A DNA stretch of 64,000 nt from Aaosphaeria pasadenensis (GCA_022813625.1 JAKLMB010000004.1:806001-870000), one strand, 5' to 3'; shown: positions 12,358 through 24,043, counted from the stretch's first letter. Program-made: numbers and translations. Notes: generated from the letters alone by a model not told the origin.

Positions 12358-12857
12358 TTCTACGGTCAGATATCAAATATGACCTAAGGTATTGTGATGA
12401 TGATAGGGTGTATAGTGTAGGTAAGTCACGAAAGAGACACAAACTACTTCTCGAGAAGAGGCGTGAAGCGTGATTGATTGAGTTTGTGGAAGAGTTTAGT
12501 TATTTCTGCAATGCTAACATCTATGAGCAGCGACAGTAGCAGCCTTATATACATATCTATTGTCACCAACGCAACCCTTCAACAGTCATCCATAGTGCTG
12601 ACGAGAAGAGATACGCAAATGTCTCTAGGATGTATTGGGGAAGGTCGAACCGACCCCTCAACCACAAAGTGCCAGGCGGTGCCAGGATACTCGCGCAATC
12701 AGCCGTAAAGGGATTAACGCCAGATCCTTTCATACCATCATCGAACACCTGCGCTTCCGAAGGGCACGAAGACCGGTCAACGCAAACCGAAATAACTCGT
12801 CCGCTGCATTTCAGAAACTTCACTGGTCGGAGATGGCCTAGCTTAAGTAAATAAAAC
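12358..12857. promoter_or_regulatory. Divergent promoter between SRPBCC and Zn2Cys6 genes
   Basis: A 500-base region shared by two divergent genes. Several CGG/CCG half-sites occur (near 12650, 12690, 12770, 12802 and 12828), as expected in a region a Zn2Cys6 factor might bind. None forms an unambiguous short inverted or direct pair, so no operator is called. Autoregulation is only a possibility. Confidence 0.4.
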
Positions 12858-14334
12858 ATGGTAAACGTCGGTGGAAGATCAAAAGGCTGTTCTACATGCC
12901 GTAGGAGGAGAATCAAGTGTGGTAAGGTCTAGGCATCCCATCTATAGCAAGATAAGACTGTGAAATTGACACAAAATCAATGCAATAGACCAAGCGCGTC
13001 CAATATGTGAGAGATGCCGTAGACATGGTTTGGCCTGTGATGGACCCCGAGATCTAACGATTGTCGAATGGCGAACCGTGGAGCCGGTGACCACAGCCAT
13101 CAAGCCGGGAGGACCTGCATGTAACAGACTCCAAGGTTCGATCGACATACATATGCCTCGCTTCGCGACGCCGAGCATCAATGAAAAGGAGATATTCATA
13201 GCTTATACACGCCGCAAGCTGCTTCCGAATGGCCCGATCGACCTAGGCCTGCAACACATGCAGCTTAGTGAGGGTTCCCATACCCCCGAGCGAATGTCTC
13301 ATCTAGCTAGCCTAAGTATGGCCTTCATCGTCTTCGGTACACAACATGGGCAGCCCGCTATTGCCCATCGTGGATACGCCATGCACGCGAGAGCCTTGAA
13401 TCAACTCAACTCGACATTAGCCCACCCCAAGAATCGTGCTCGAGATGATGTGCTTCTCACCGTTGCTACTCTAGCCGTAATGGAAGGTCTTGCCCCAAGC
13501 GGACCGAAGAACTACTTAAAGCACATGGTTGGGCTTGAAAGATTATTAGAACTTCGTGATCCCCAATCACTTGATACGGTGGAAGGGAGAGCTTTGTTCA
13601 AGGCGATCCGTCATTTCCTGCTGTTCGCAGCTATACGATCACGCCGGCCATCACTTCTAGCAAGACCGGAGTGGAAGGCATTCTCAAATTTCATCGCGCC
13701 AGAAGATGAGATCTCCGAACTGGGTCTTTGGCACATACTAGCGGATTGTACAGTGCTGATTGCAGAGCTTGAGAAAGTGACCCCTTGCATTTTCGGTATG
13801 GCGCAGGAGACGAGTGTTCTATACCAAAATGAGTCCATCCGATCAAAGGCCTTAACACTATTGGCATTGCTTCAAGAATGGAAGATCGAATGGGATGGCA
13901 ATCCGACGACTCGATATCCTGAATTGCCCGTACCCTCGGGCCTTGACTTCGAAACAGCTAGGGACTGCAATGCGTATCCTTTTCAAACAACTTATGATTT
14001 CAACGATGTACGCATTGCAACGACTTACATGTTCTACAACACAACTCTCCTATTCATTCGAAAGGTTCTCTCATCTGTCTCGGACCAACAGATTGAACCT
14101 TACAATGCAATCACTTCAGAGAGGTCGCCGGCTCTTGAGATATTGAAATGCATTCCCTTTTATCTTCGACAGGAGTCGCAGTGTCAACTGCACCACTCAC
14201 CTCTCGTACACTGGTCTTTGTCGACAGCATGGGCAACACTGGGCGGTAGTGACTCTGCGGAGGGGAAATGGATGATGGATATTTTGAGATCAAATTCTAA
14301 CGATATCGTCGCAAAAGCTTTATGGACAAAATGA
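12858..14334 (+). CDS. Zn2Cys6 binuclear cluster transcription factor
   Basis: Fungal-specific nuclear DNA-binding regulator. Two exons, 12858-12921 and 12989-14334, give 469 aa. The zinc cluster is complete at the N terminus: Cys11, Cys14, Cys21, Cys28, Cys31 and Cys38, with the RRRRIKCDQARPIC core. The intron falls inside the Asp codon just after Cys21, a frequent intron position in this family, which supports the start at 12858. The rest is the helical middle-homology type, here of the short C6 form common beside metabolic genes (segments such as LAHPKNRARDDVLLTVATLA and GLERLLELRDPQS). Its stop lies only 23 bases from the stop of the convergent GNAT gene. It is likely the local regulator of the SRPBCC gene and perhaps the amine oxidase; this is inference from position. 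Confidence 0.92.
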
Positions 14335-14357
14335 CGATCATTCTCTATTACAAAATA

Positions 14358-15320
14358 TCAAACCACCTCGTTGGAAGTTTCAACCTGATCCACAACAATA
14401 GCAACCTTCTCGTCCGTCGTCGTTGTATCTACCTCTCCATCCGCCTCCAACCCCTTCACAATCGCCGGCCCCCTACGCAGAAAATTGGAATCGCCCACAG
14501 GCTTGAAACCAACATGCATGTAGACCGCTCTAGCATACGGCGCACTCTCCAGATACATTGGCGTAACAGGCTCGGTCGCATCCGCCTGCTCGATCGCCCA
14601 ATCCAACAACCTCTTCCCGACCCCTTTCCCCTGCCACTCCGGCCACGTAAACAGCGGCGCCAGATACCAATGTTTCTCCCCCGCCATTATCTCCCTCCGC
14701 ACATCATCCCCCTTCTTCATACTCCCATCCCACGCCCCGATATCCGTCCCCGCCCACATCTCATCAAATTCCTCCTGCGTCCACACGCCACCCTTCCAGC
14801 CGTAGAAATCGGCCGCCGACGCGTGATTGAGAACGTTCGGCAGCCACGAGACCGGACCTTGCCACCCAGCGACTCCGGCGATTGTCCCCGTAGGGAGGTG
14901 CACAGCTTTGATCCAATGCACGTGGGGTAGCTTGAAGGAGGGCAGGATACGCTTGGTCAGGCGCTCTTCGCGGATCACCTGGGTGGGTCGCAAATCTGGC
15001 GGCTCCATCTTTGACCACCATGCTTCGGGGAAGGCGGTGTAGAGGCCTTCGACCTGTTTCGAATTTGTGAGCTATAAAATGTGTATATAGTTCTTCTTTA
15101 TCAAACAACGACGGACAAAGTATGTAGAAATGCGGGTATGAATGAGGGATTAAAGAGGAATAATAAAAAGGAAACGCACAATCTTCGGCGCATCCTCCTC
15201 AGTGCAACGCTGTATTTCGATATCCTCCTTGCGAATGCGGGCTTCGGGCTCTGTGGGCATCGTCTGCGGGATCCCGCTCTCCGCCACTGGGATCTTGATG
15301 AATGCTGCTTTCTGCGCCAT
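14358..15320 (-). CDS. GNAT-family N-acetyltransferase
   Basis: Transfers an acetyl group from acetyl-CoA to an amine. Two exons, 15320-15180 and 15053-14358, give 278 aa. The acetyl-CoA-binding motif is clear: the strand WYLAPLFTWPEWQ runs into the pyrophosphate loop QGKGVGKRLLDWA, and motif B follows as YLESAPYARAVYMHVGF. The N terminus (residues 1-47, first exon) ends in the strand IEIQRCTEEDAPKI typical of the first GNAT strand, which supports the upstream exon and its gtgcgt donor. The protein belongs to a group common in ascomycetes whose substrates are mostly unknown. The C-terminal tail is acidic and Thr-rich. The stop codons of this gene and the Zn2Cys6 gene almost meet, so the transcripts should overlap. 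Confidence 0.9.
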
Positions 15321-16467
15321 GTTCCTTTTTCTACTCTAGCTCTTCGTAGGTGAAAATGTAATATCTCTTGCGATATGAATTCTCTATATCCGAACTTTTC
15401 AAGCGTGCAAGATCGCGAAATTCCAAAATGCAAGTCTCCGTGTATATTGTGTATAGGTATTGTCGTAATGGAATTTGCGGGAGTTACATGGGAGGGTATC
15501 GTCTGTTGTCGTTATTGAATTGATGTTGCGAGCGCGCAGCTTGATATGGAATCCACTTGTAGTTAAATAGCTCGGTCGCAATACCTAGTCGAAATGACTC
15601 ATGTACATACATATCCATCACAACAGCGATACGCCGAGAATACGGTGTCTGATATTACATGGCCCCCAAATCGCCTCGTTTGCCTTAATCTTCATTATTT
15701 CTCGTCGCTATGGGGAACACCGTACAATGCCGGTGTTATATAGATAATCACTTTGGTATGATGCTTTCACGGAATCTACCCCGCCATATGATGAAGTCGG
15801 AGTTCATTCCAGCCTTGCGACCGGCGTTCGGAATAGAATGAGAGATAGGCGTGGCTATTGAGAAAGGATTCTTCATGTGATGGGCTTACATGCTTGCGCA
15901 TAAGTGCTGAGGTATCTTACACGCACCCAGGTAATATGCACCATTTGTGTTAACTGTATGGTCCAACCGTGGTGCGATGGGTGGGTTGGGATGCGAGGCA
16001 AGGTGAGGGGCAGGCTCCCTATCAGATCCCCGAGAGCTGCAGGGGAAGTGTGGAGCTCGTCTAGCGTGTCGTGTAGAGAGTGGGCGGGTTGCTTGTTACG
16101 GTACTCGTGTTACAGGGTACTGGTAACGTTCTATCAACGTTCTTCATGAGGAAGATAGGTTTTGGGGTGATGTTGCGATTATTCAGTGAAAGGATTCCGA
16201 TCGGACTGTGCGGAATGGCTCCGAGTATAGAAGAGATGCCTGTCATCCCAATCCAATCAACGAAAGATCTATATCATGTCATGTAAGTGCAAACGCAGCT
16301 GGTAGCACAATTGTAACCGACAAAACCGTCGAGAGAGACTATTTAATTCATAGGATATCTTGCGGTAACAATAAAAGCGGAACGCCCAATCTCTAATATG
16401 TTTCCCACACTTGTCGTAATCGCAATTCGTACAGACTGTGCCCTGCAACAGTCATATCTTATCACCT
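15321..16467. other. Intergenic, no supported gene
   Basis: About 1.15 kb upstream of the GNAT gene and downstream of the LURP-one-like gene. Nothing recognisable on either strand; short frames at 15904-16149 and 16080-16286 lack family features. Confidence 0.5.
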
Positions 16468-17175
16468 TTACTTATCATTGTTCTTCTCGTCCATGCAGAT
16501 GCAGAGAGCTGCCATGAGCGCCATATCGACGCCAGGTGCAACCATCAATGCGTACGTCTGTTGGCCGAAGAAGATATCCTTCCCACTGAGAAGCTTGCGA
16601 TCGATACGTGCTACTATCAAGCCGCCCTGGCTCTCGTCTGTGATATCGGCGTACGTATCGAAGAAGTTTCCAGTCATCGTCAACTTCTCCTGCTTGCCGT
16701 TCTTGGATATGAACGTTCCGTGTGCTTTGCTGCCGAAGACTGTTTGCGCGCGTTAGTGTCAGGTTCGTCACTCCACATAGTCAAATAGAGATGGCTATCT
16801 TACAGGCGAGCGTGCTCTTGACTTCCATGATCTTATTGTCGTTGGGATCTAAGACTGCATAGGTGGTATGGAGGTGGAAGTGTCTGCTCCATCGTTAGCG
16901 CAGTGCTTGATATCTCCATAGCGGTACTACTCTACATACTCTTTGCAAATGTCAAACAGGTGGGTGCCGTCCATTGCTCTCACGGTCTTGCGACCGGAGA
17001 TGGACATGACCTTGCCCTCGACTTGGAATAGTGGAGATCCATTTGTGAGTTTAATGCTGAAGCTGTCACCACTTAGGGACAAGACTTTCTCCTTCAATAC
17101 CAGTGTCTCTGGCTGGCGAGCAATGAACTGGTCAAAGATTCCGATCGGCTGGGGTACTGGTGGTAGTGCTGACAT
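16468..17175 (-). CDS. LURP-one-related (tubby-like fold) protein
   Basis: Three exons, 17175-16940, 16883-16804 and 16739-16468, give 195 aa. The order of strands matches the LURP-one-related/DUF567 family with a tubby- or scramblase-like beta barrel: an N-terminal PVPQPIGIFDQFIA, the strands TLVLKEKVLSLSGDSFSIK and PLFQVEGKVMSISGRKTV, the motif HLFDICKEHFHLHTTY, a middle DNKIMEVKSTLAFFG, and a closing hydrophobic C-terminal helix (YALMVAPGVDMALMAALCIC). The gtatgt donor at 16939 is needed to join CKE to HFHLH. Family members are thought to bind lipid at membranes, but no enzyme activity is established. The gene stands alone between intergenic stretches. Fold assignment is fairly sure; role is unknown. 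Confidence 0.85.
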
Positions 17176-17962
17176 TGTTGTAGCTAGGTAGTTATGCGTG
17201 GTTGGATGGCTGATAGTAGGTACCTGATTGCAAATCGGTTCTGGGGTAGTGAGATAGTGCCAGAACTTCCGATAATGTGTTCCTGCGAGGATTTATCAAT
17301 TTTGGGAAGAGAGGCGGGAGTTTTATGTCATAGGGATGAGTGGCCACCGACATGGCTGAGTCGTGATTCATCGCCCCCCATTGTCTCAGGCGCGCCGCCC
17401 ATGCCTTCCCACTGACGTCCATTGCTAGCTGGCTGCGCCACACAGACCACCGAACACATATCTGTAATGATCCTGTTGTCCATATCAAGATTCATAGCGG
17501 TGCTCGACAATTAAATCCTTCAAATGCGTAAGAAGGCAAGGCCTAGCGAGAGATTATATACTTGAAGCAGTGACCAGTGCAACATGACCCCCGTCGCGAT
17601 TGATCGTGCACTTTGCTGTCCACCTGTGCCTACATCAGAGGGGTGTTTAGAATTCGAAAATTAGACTGAGATTAGCTCTTCCATCTCATTGACGTTCATC
17701 ATCTCCACTTATAAGTGGACCTGTAAAAGCTTGTACAGGCTAATATGCACAGCTTCATTCGATCCATCATGCAATGCATGGGCAAGCGAGGCCGCTAGAC
17801 GTCGCATTGTAGTTTCCACATTGCAGTTTGCGCATTGTAGTTTTCGCATTGCGGTTCACGACACGTACAGACATCCACATGCTTCTTTTGAATCAAACAG
17901 AATACCGAGGTAACGAGTCTTCTAGACGCTCGGGAGAGGTTTCGTCGGCGCTTCATCGGTTG
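17176..17962. other. Intergenic, with a short tandem repeat
   Basis: No supported gene. It holds the promoter of the LURP-one-like gene (left) and the 3' flank of the bZIP gene (right). Four imperfect ~14-base units built on cgcattgtagttt lie at 17803-17858. An extra 3' exon of the bZIP gene, using the gtacgt near 17982, cannot be excluded. Confidence 0.45.
17803..17858. repeat. ~14-bp imperfect tandem repeat, four units
   Basis: Successive units read cgcattgtagtttcca, cattgcagtttg, cgcattgtagtttt and cgcattgcggttca. It is a small minisatellite in non-coding DNA with no evident function. Confidence 0.75.
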
Positions 17963-19059
17963 TCAGTCATTTTTCCTTCCAGCCCCCAATGCTATGACGT
18001 ACCTATCGGACTTTCCATAGCTATCGATGATTTCCGTCATCTCAAGAAACTTTGTGCGAAAAGAACCACGCACAGTCCAATTCTTCATCTGTCGAATGTG
18101 TTCTTCGTAAATGGGATTGATGAGAATCCCGCCGCTTTGATCATTCATGGTTATGATAACAGAGCCGGGATCATATTCCCATTTGATGTGAAACGAGGTG
18201 GAGTAGGAGGAGGCGAAATCATGAAAATTAATCTCCGGATGTTCAATCAAGTAGCTCCTGACTTTCGGCCTGCGTAAACTTAGCACCCTCGCCTCACAGT
18301 GGCTAGGTAAGCAACCCACCAAGGGATTCGGTCTATCCAACATGGATGTGGTCGTTCCAGCTGTAGTTTTATGGGCCTCAACCATTCTGGCATCTGCTCG
18401 TACGCCTGTTCTGTCCGAAGGACCTGCCACTTCATGAAGGTGCTCATAACGTAGTGGACAGCCACCTGCTTTGGCAATGTATTGATCTCTGTGTAGCTCC
18501 TTATTATGTCGCCGACCACCGCGCTCGTCTCGTCTACCACACGATTAGGTCGTCCGTCGAAAAGTGCGCTGAGGTTCGGTTTGTCGGGGTAGCTTTCCAC
18601 TCGTCCAGGTGTACTCCAAGCATACGCCTCCCACCGACTTTCTACAAATGTTTGCAATATTTGGTCTGATAGACATGTCGGGCTAGTATTCAGCGGTATC
18701 GCTTCGTAGGGGGCAAGCTTGTCAGTTGCGCCTGCTGTGTCCGCGTCTGGAGGGTTCTGACCATTTCCAAGGAGTCGAAGCTGTAGCGCAGCTTTCTGGA
18801 CGCGAAGGTGGTCGTTTTCCTCGCTGATCGCAAGGAATCGGTTGTATAAGTCTGATTTCTCACGCGTGGATACTTCAAGAGCTTGCGTTAGATGGGCGAC
18901 TTGGTCATTCAGGCATTGTATGTTCCATTTCGTTCTCTCTCGCATCGCCTTTTGGGACTTCCGGTCTCGTGCTCGTTTCCGTTCGAGAGTTTCGTATTCC
19001 GGATTGTTAGTGGAATTGGTTGTGGGCGATGTAGTGTCGCTAGGTGATGTGGAAGCCAT
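17963..19059 (-). CDS. bZIP transcription factor with DUF3425 domain
   Basis: Two exons, 19059-18320 and 18269-17963, give 348 aa. The basic region is at residues 27-45 (RKRARDRKSQKAMRERTKW), followed by a leucine-zipper-like coiled coil to about residue 95. The C-terminal DUF3425 region spans about residues 150-335, with the hallmark RIPWPKVRSYLIEHPEI and the later NPIYEEHIRQMKNW. The 50-base intron must be removed to join RIPW to PKVRSYL. The usual Asn of the bZIP basic signature is Asp here (ARDRKSQ), which I recall from a sub-clade of this family; DNA specificity may differ from AP-1 types. It lies 617 bases before the stop of the AtuA-like gene in the same direction, so it may control the AtuA, ABM and SDR genes. 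That link is inferred from position. Confidence 0.9.
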
Positions 19060-19676
19060 AATCGCTGGGTAGCTAGGTCGTCAGGCCATGCCCTGGAGTA
19101 GAAAAAGTGGCCAGCTTCTAGAAGGTTATTAAGATGAACTGGGGAATAGATAGAGTGATAAGCAAAGAAGTCGCCTATGCCGCAGTGCGGTGCAAATGTG
19201 CAATGTAGATTCAATTGATGCGTTTAGAAAAGAAAATGCATGTGTCTAGAGGGTAGAAAAGTGGGATTTGTATCTAAATATGTAGATTATCTTCTCGATA
19301 CCTCCTCAGTGTGAGGTGAAGAAAGGGTTCTGAGAGAGACGGGATGACGATGACTGGTGACATGGGGGATTAGATATCTGGGGTTGTGGGGGAGGGTGGA
19401 AGGGTTAACTAAATCCGACCCACCCCGGCTGCCCCCGCACGCCCATCCTCGAGACTACGTAAGTAGCTAGGGCGTAATGTACCTATCATTCACACATATC
19501 GAAAACAAGTCAATTACTAAACATAGCGCTACTTGTGTTCAGGGTGAAGTAATGTCACCTATCACCGTTCACCTCCAGCTGATGTGGTCCGATAGGGAAT
19601 AACATGGTCCTCAAAACGCCTTACAGAATGAATGCTACTCAACATTTGTCCAGACACTTCCACCATGAAATTGAAA
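19060..19676. other. Promoter region of the bZIP gene
   Basis: 617 bases between the bZIP start and the AtuA-like stop. A G-rich stretch (ggttgtgggggagggtgg near 19383) and a C-rich stretch near 19420-19442 are notable. No gene is supported; the small frames at 19562-19780 are out-of-frame shadows of the AtuA-like 3' end. Confidence 0.45.
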
Positions 19677-21804
19677 TCAAATACGCCCACGTTCCAAGAA
19701 TTTGTTCGGAATATCGACATAACGGCACCGGATGTATTCACAAAGATTCTTGCCCAGGCTGTCATACCCGCTCGTGGCATTGAACCCTCGATCGAGGTGA
19801 TCTCGTAACAGGAAGTGGACAGCTAGAATGTTAGGCATCTCGCATCTATCAATATTCTTGCCCTTGTCGTCCTTTCCGAGCAGCTCGCGGAGCTTCTCAA
19901 CACTCAGCAGAGATCGAAGCCAATCGTACTCGTCCTGATGGCGGACGAAAAGCCCTAGGTTGGCGTTGGATGATTTGTCTCCTGACCGACCCATGACAAC
20001 ATATCCAAGGGGTGCACGAGTCGTAGGTCCGAATGACGACAGATCGATTTGATTAGCGGTGTTGTATGATGGTTGATTGAAATCGTATTCCTTGGTGAGC
20101 TGAGGAGGAGGAATATCTATGACAGTTCCATCAGGGAGATGGGCTGTCTCGTGGACAAAGGTTTGTGGCATCAGACTGACCCAGTATTCGAAGAATGGCC
20201 TGCCCATAGCCTGACGCATATCAGGGGCCATTGTGGAGCCGGGATAGCCTTGAAGAAGATTCTCAATGCAGAAACGTGCGAAAGAACCACGGTCTGAATC
20301 AACCATGGCTCCAGCAGATAGAAGATCTGGATCTCTCGTTTGAGCGAAGATGCGCATGTCAACGGTGGCAGCATCCTGTGAGTCTGGATCTTGGGGAACC
20401 GTGCCAGCGACTTGAAATTTCAAGCAAGTGAATTTCTTCGCGTGGTCTCCCATCGCTGCCAAGGTCTGTCGCTCTACCATCTTCGCCTTCTCTTCAATGT
20501 CTAAGCCAGTCAGGAAGAAGTGGAATTCGGCTTGATAGCCACCCTTTGCTGTGATGCCGACCTTGGTCGTTGGAGGTGCAGGAAGACCTCGAACTCCGGA
20601 AATCCGAACAGCATTCTCGCCGACCTGTTCAAGTTTGACGTTCTCTATCTGAGCGGTCACGTCGGAGTTGTAATAGTACGGCCCTTGAATCTCGTATAGG
20701 AGTTGACTAGCAATGGTGGCAACACTTACCAGTCCATGGCGGCCCTACAGTAAAGTTAGTATGTTCCAGCGAGACGGCGCGTAAGATTTATTACCTTCTC
20801 CATGGTGAAGACAGCCTCTCCATTATACTCCAGAGCAGCTATTGGGTAGCCCATATCGGTGTCTTTCACGCCGAGGTCCTTAAATCCAGAGTAGTACCCG
20901 CCCGTGGCATATGTGGAGCACTCGATAACATGTCCTATAGTTGCCTTCTTTAGTATTACAGCAAAATTATTTGAAACTTCATCAACATACCAACCATGAG
21001 CGCTCCCGCCAACTCTTGATAATTGTTCTCACGTGTCCAGCCGTGATGCCACATCGCTGCACCAACCGTCGGGGAAGCATCCGCAACACGACCGCAGAGA
21101 ACGATATCGGCGCCGGCTATACAGAAATTAGGTATCTTTTTCTCGATACATTAACGAAAAACTTACCACCAAAGCAAGCCGCAATTCCAGTGCCACCGAG
21201 ATAGCACTGAGCACAGATAGGTTCGAAGCCCCAGTCCTGGATGTTCTTCCCGGCTGGAAGGTTAGGAAAGTTCTCGCCCTTCTTGTACAAATCGAGGACT
21301 GCATCTGTGCAGTCATCACCGTCAACATATGCAACCTTGAGATCAACCCCGTGCTTGACGATCAACTTCTTGACCGCCTCCGCGAGACCTTGGACGTCGC
21401 TAGCTCCGGCGTTGACGCAGACCTTGGTGTTGTTCTTTGCCAGCCACGGGATCGCTGGATCGATTTCTTCGAGGAAGTAAGGTTCGTAGGCGGCACCTAC
21501 TGCAGAGAGCTGTTTGTTCGCCAGCTTGTCTCTCTTGTCGGCTCCTCGAAGTGTCATGTTGCACTCTGACATCCAGTCGCCGGTGATGACATCAACGTGA
21601 GGCTCGTTCTGTACTCATCAGCCATTGAGATCACTTCATTGAATTTCGTTTCCTTACTTTCGCCATGTCTGCAATAGCACGTTTCCTGTCATAGACACCA
21701 CCAGAACATCCTGCGATGTAGATGGGTCGCTTGTGTGACCCGTTCACGCCATTCGACCTGTTCGACACCGAAGCGTTCACCCCGTTCTCAACCGGGGGAG
21801 TCAT
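19677..21804 (-). CDS. AtuA/DUF1446 family (acyclic terpene utilisation-like) protein
   Basis: Five exons, 21804-21658, 21608-21167, 21116-20991, 20934-20795 and 20744-19677, give 640 aa. The N-terminal part carries the DUF1446 pattern: the strand RPIYIAGCSGGVYDRK, the block DVITGDWMSECNM, the glycine-rich NAGASDVQGLAEAV, and GADIVLCGRVADASPTVGAA near residues 197-216. The C-terminal half ends in the conserved YVDIPNKFLERGRI. The bacterial namesake AtuA belongs to the acyclic terpene (citronellol/geraniol) degradation cluster, but its chemistry is not established. Fungal copies are common and uncharacterised. The first ATG in frame is 21804 and residues 1-27 look disordered. A TATA-like element lies 104 bases upstream. 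ABM and SDR genes follow to the right on the same strand, and the bZIP gene lies downstream. Confidence 0.9.
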
Positions 21805-22554
21805 ATTGTTCAATAAAATCAATTCAAGTATTCGAGCAAGGAACAGAGAACATACAATGTATAACTTGACCTACAAAGACGATCAGGAGCAGGAGGAGGA
21901 AGCGGGGTATATAAATATATCGAAAGGCAGGGGGTCAATGTTGGCAATGAGTAGGCCATGAAAAGGACATCCGCATGTACACGATGATTCCAGCCTCTAA
22001 CAGGTCCGGTACAGGTTACCAGCAAAAGACGCTGACTGAAAGACGTAAATGCTAGTGGACATCGGGGTAGTCGCTAGTGGCCTCGGAAAACATTTTGGAA
22101 TGTGCAGACTTGTCATTATTGAAAGGAAACAGTGGTTCCCTCTCTGTAGTCTCTGTACACTTTCACAAAACAAGGCGAAAGCTGAATTTGGAAGTGGAGT
22201 AAGATATTCGGGTAGTGGCGAGCACAACTAATGATTCACCAGAGGATTCATCACTGTTATCCAAGGTGCACGCTAATGATTCATTAGTTTATTGACCCCG
22301 CCAGTTCTCCAGGCCAATAATTATCACAGGAATTTACGGCACGGAGCTACATACCAGGTACCTTTTTATGGTTTTACATTGTTGAATTGCGGAAAATGTA
22401 AGAGAGTTTGGAGGATGTCATAGGACATCTTGGTGACGTGTGTATCAATACATACGGCCACCACGAAGCAATGGTCGAGTTCACATGCAATAGAAGCAGC
22501 ATAGAGATGTAGGCAGTCTCAAGCGTCATTCAGGATTCTAATAAAGCTACTCTA
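21805..22554. other. Promoter of the AtuA-like gene and 3' flank of the ABM gene
   Basis: 750 bases without a gene. Around 22229-22290 the pieces ctaatgattca and gattcat recur, an AT-rich simple patch. Nothing else recognised. Confidence 0.4.
21908..21920 (-). promoter_or_regulatory. Candidate TATA box for the AtuA-like gene
   Basis: A TATATAAATATA-type element about 104 bases upstream of the ATG at 21804, at typical fungal spacing. Called by sequence and distance only. Confidence 0.4.
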
Positions 22555-23285
22555 CTATAAATTCGAGGAAGATTTCTCTTTGTACAAGTACCCAGCCACC
22601 TTCTTCAAAATCGCCCATTTCATGCTCGTCCTAATCTCATCACCATATTTCTGTCTGTTCTCCTTAACAGCGTTGCTAGGCACATGAACCTGCTTGAAGT
22701 ACGTTTCGCTCGCGTACACCTCCAATGTGTTGATCGTGACTGAATTTCCCTTGTCCTTCAGGATGCTGTAGCTCAGAGTTTCGTGCTCATTCTTCTGTGT
22801 CTCTGATGTAACAGTCTTCCAGCCTTCCAACGCCTCATCTCGCTTTCCCTCCTTGTAGTCAATGGCTGCATACACGAAATGCGGATCTTCAGTATTTGAA
22901 GTTTCCGGTCGTGTAAACGTAGATGATGGTTCTGTCATGGCCACTTTCGTCTCACCAGCGAAAAGAGCTGGGTTCGCTGTGAAGTACGCGATGAGATCTG
23001 TTACCGGCTTCGACCCCATGTGTTGGTCGAAAGCAGCTTGCGAAGTGTATCTGCGAAGATTAGATTAATTCTTCCCTATAACTTTGTGCAAAATCAAACT
23101 CACTCTTCCACTACCCAGACAGCAGCTTCGTCTGTTGCATCGCGAGGCACAGCAATTGCATATCGTACAACTCCCGGCTCATTATCTCTTGAAAACGCGC
23201 TGACCTTAGACAGTGCATCGATCACGGATTGTCTTGCCTCCCCTCCAGCAGTAGTTAATTGCGCAATTACCACTATGCCCGGCAT
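22555..23285 (-). CDS. Antibiotic-biosynthesis-monooxygenase-like (ABM, dimeric alpha-beta barrel) protein
   Basis: Two exons, 23285-23104 and 23050-22555, give 225 aa. The first half (about 1-95) has the dimeric alpha/beta barrel pattern: opening strand GIVVIAQLTTAGG, a helix, RYAIAVP, VWVVEEYTSQAAFDQHM and LIAYFTANPALF. The second half (about 105-215) repeats a looser version, with DPHFVYAAIDY, ETLSYSILKD and EVYASETYFKQVH. This suggests a tandem-domain protein with an internal pseudo-dimer. ABM proteins include cofactor-free monooxygenases and stress proteins, so activity cannot be told. The gtgagt donor and cgcag acceptor keep the frame and restore the EYTSQAAFDQH segment. It lies between the AtuA-like and SDR genes on the same strand. 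Confidence 0.85.
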
Positions 23286-24043
23286 GTTGTAGATTTATGC
23301 AGAGTCTGTAGAGTGTTGGGCTTCAATAAAAATTTCAGAACTGCGCGTAAGCAGCTGAGACCTCAGATATTGCGCTTTTGAAAGCTGAATGATTCAGTTA
23401 TCTTCGAGTGTTATGGGATCAGAATCAATACTAGGAGCGATGCTGGGGACGTATTTTCTATTATATGGATTAAAGAAAGATCTGAGTAGCCGATGCAAAG
23501 CTATTGTTAGGTACAAGATGCGCTGGTGGGTGGAGCAGCTAGAGGGCCCACAGCCATCCACACAGTGTGCTACAGGTTGACGATTTCCGAGGCACGGATC
23601 GCTCCGCCTCCACAACCTCAGCCCCAGCAAGGAAGACACAACGTAAAGCATATGCTTGCTTGAGAGACACGACATTTTGTTATGTAAGAAGGCCTCGATC
23701 AAGAAATGATACCAGAAAGTTTAAAACACGGAGGGATCAATTCACTAATTACTGTATGTTTTCTTGCACAGGCAATTCATCGTACTCTACTCCCTGCTCC
23801 ATATAACTAAGATTAGACATTTATGCATACTCCATTCATCTTTCAATCACATTGATATGGCTTCATATAAAGAATGAGGAGTTACAATTTGTCATGGAAA
23901 CCATACGGGGTACAGGAGTGTTATTTTATGGCCATCCATACAATACCGAAACCATTACACTTTTCATTCCATCAGTATTACCAGATTGGGGTATATCCAA
24001 AAGCAAATTCCACATGCTCTGTAATACTTGTGGGTTTCCCAAG
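23286..24043. other. Intergenic spacer between ABM and SDR genes
   Basis: 758 bases, partly AT-rich, without a recognisable gene on either strand. Confidence 0.45.

Noticed and set aside
17700..17982. An additional 3' exon of the bZIP gene using the gtacgt at about 17982
   Set aside because: The DUF3425 end is already reached, and the sequence after the best acceptor does not look coding.
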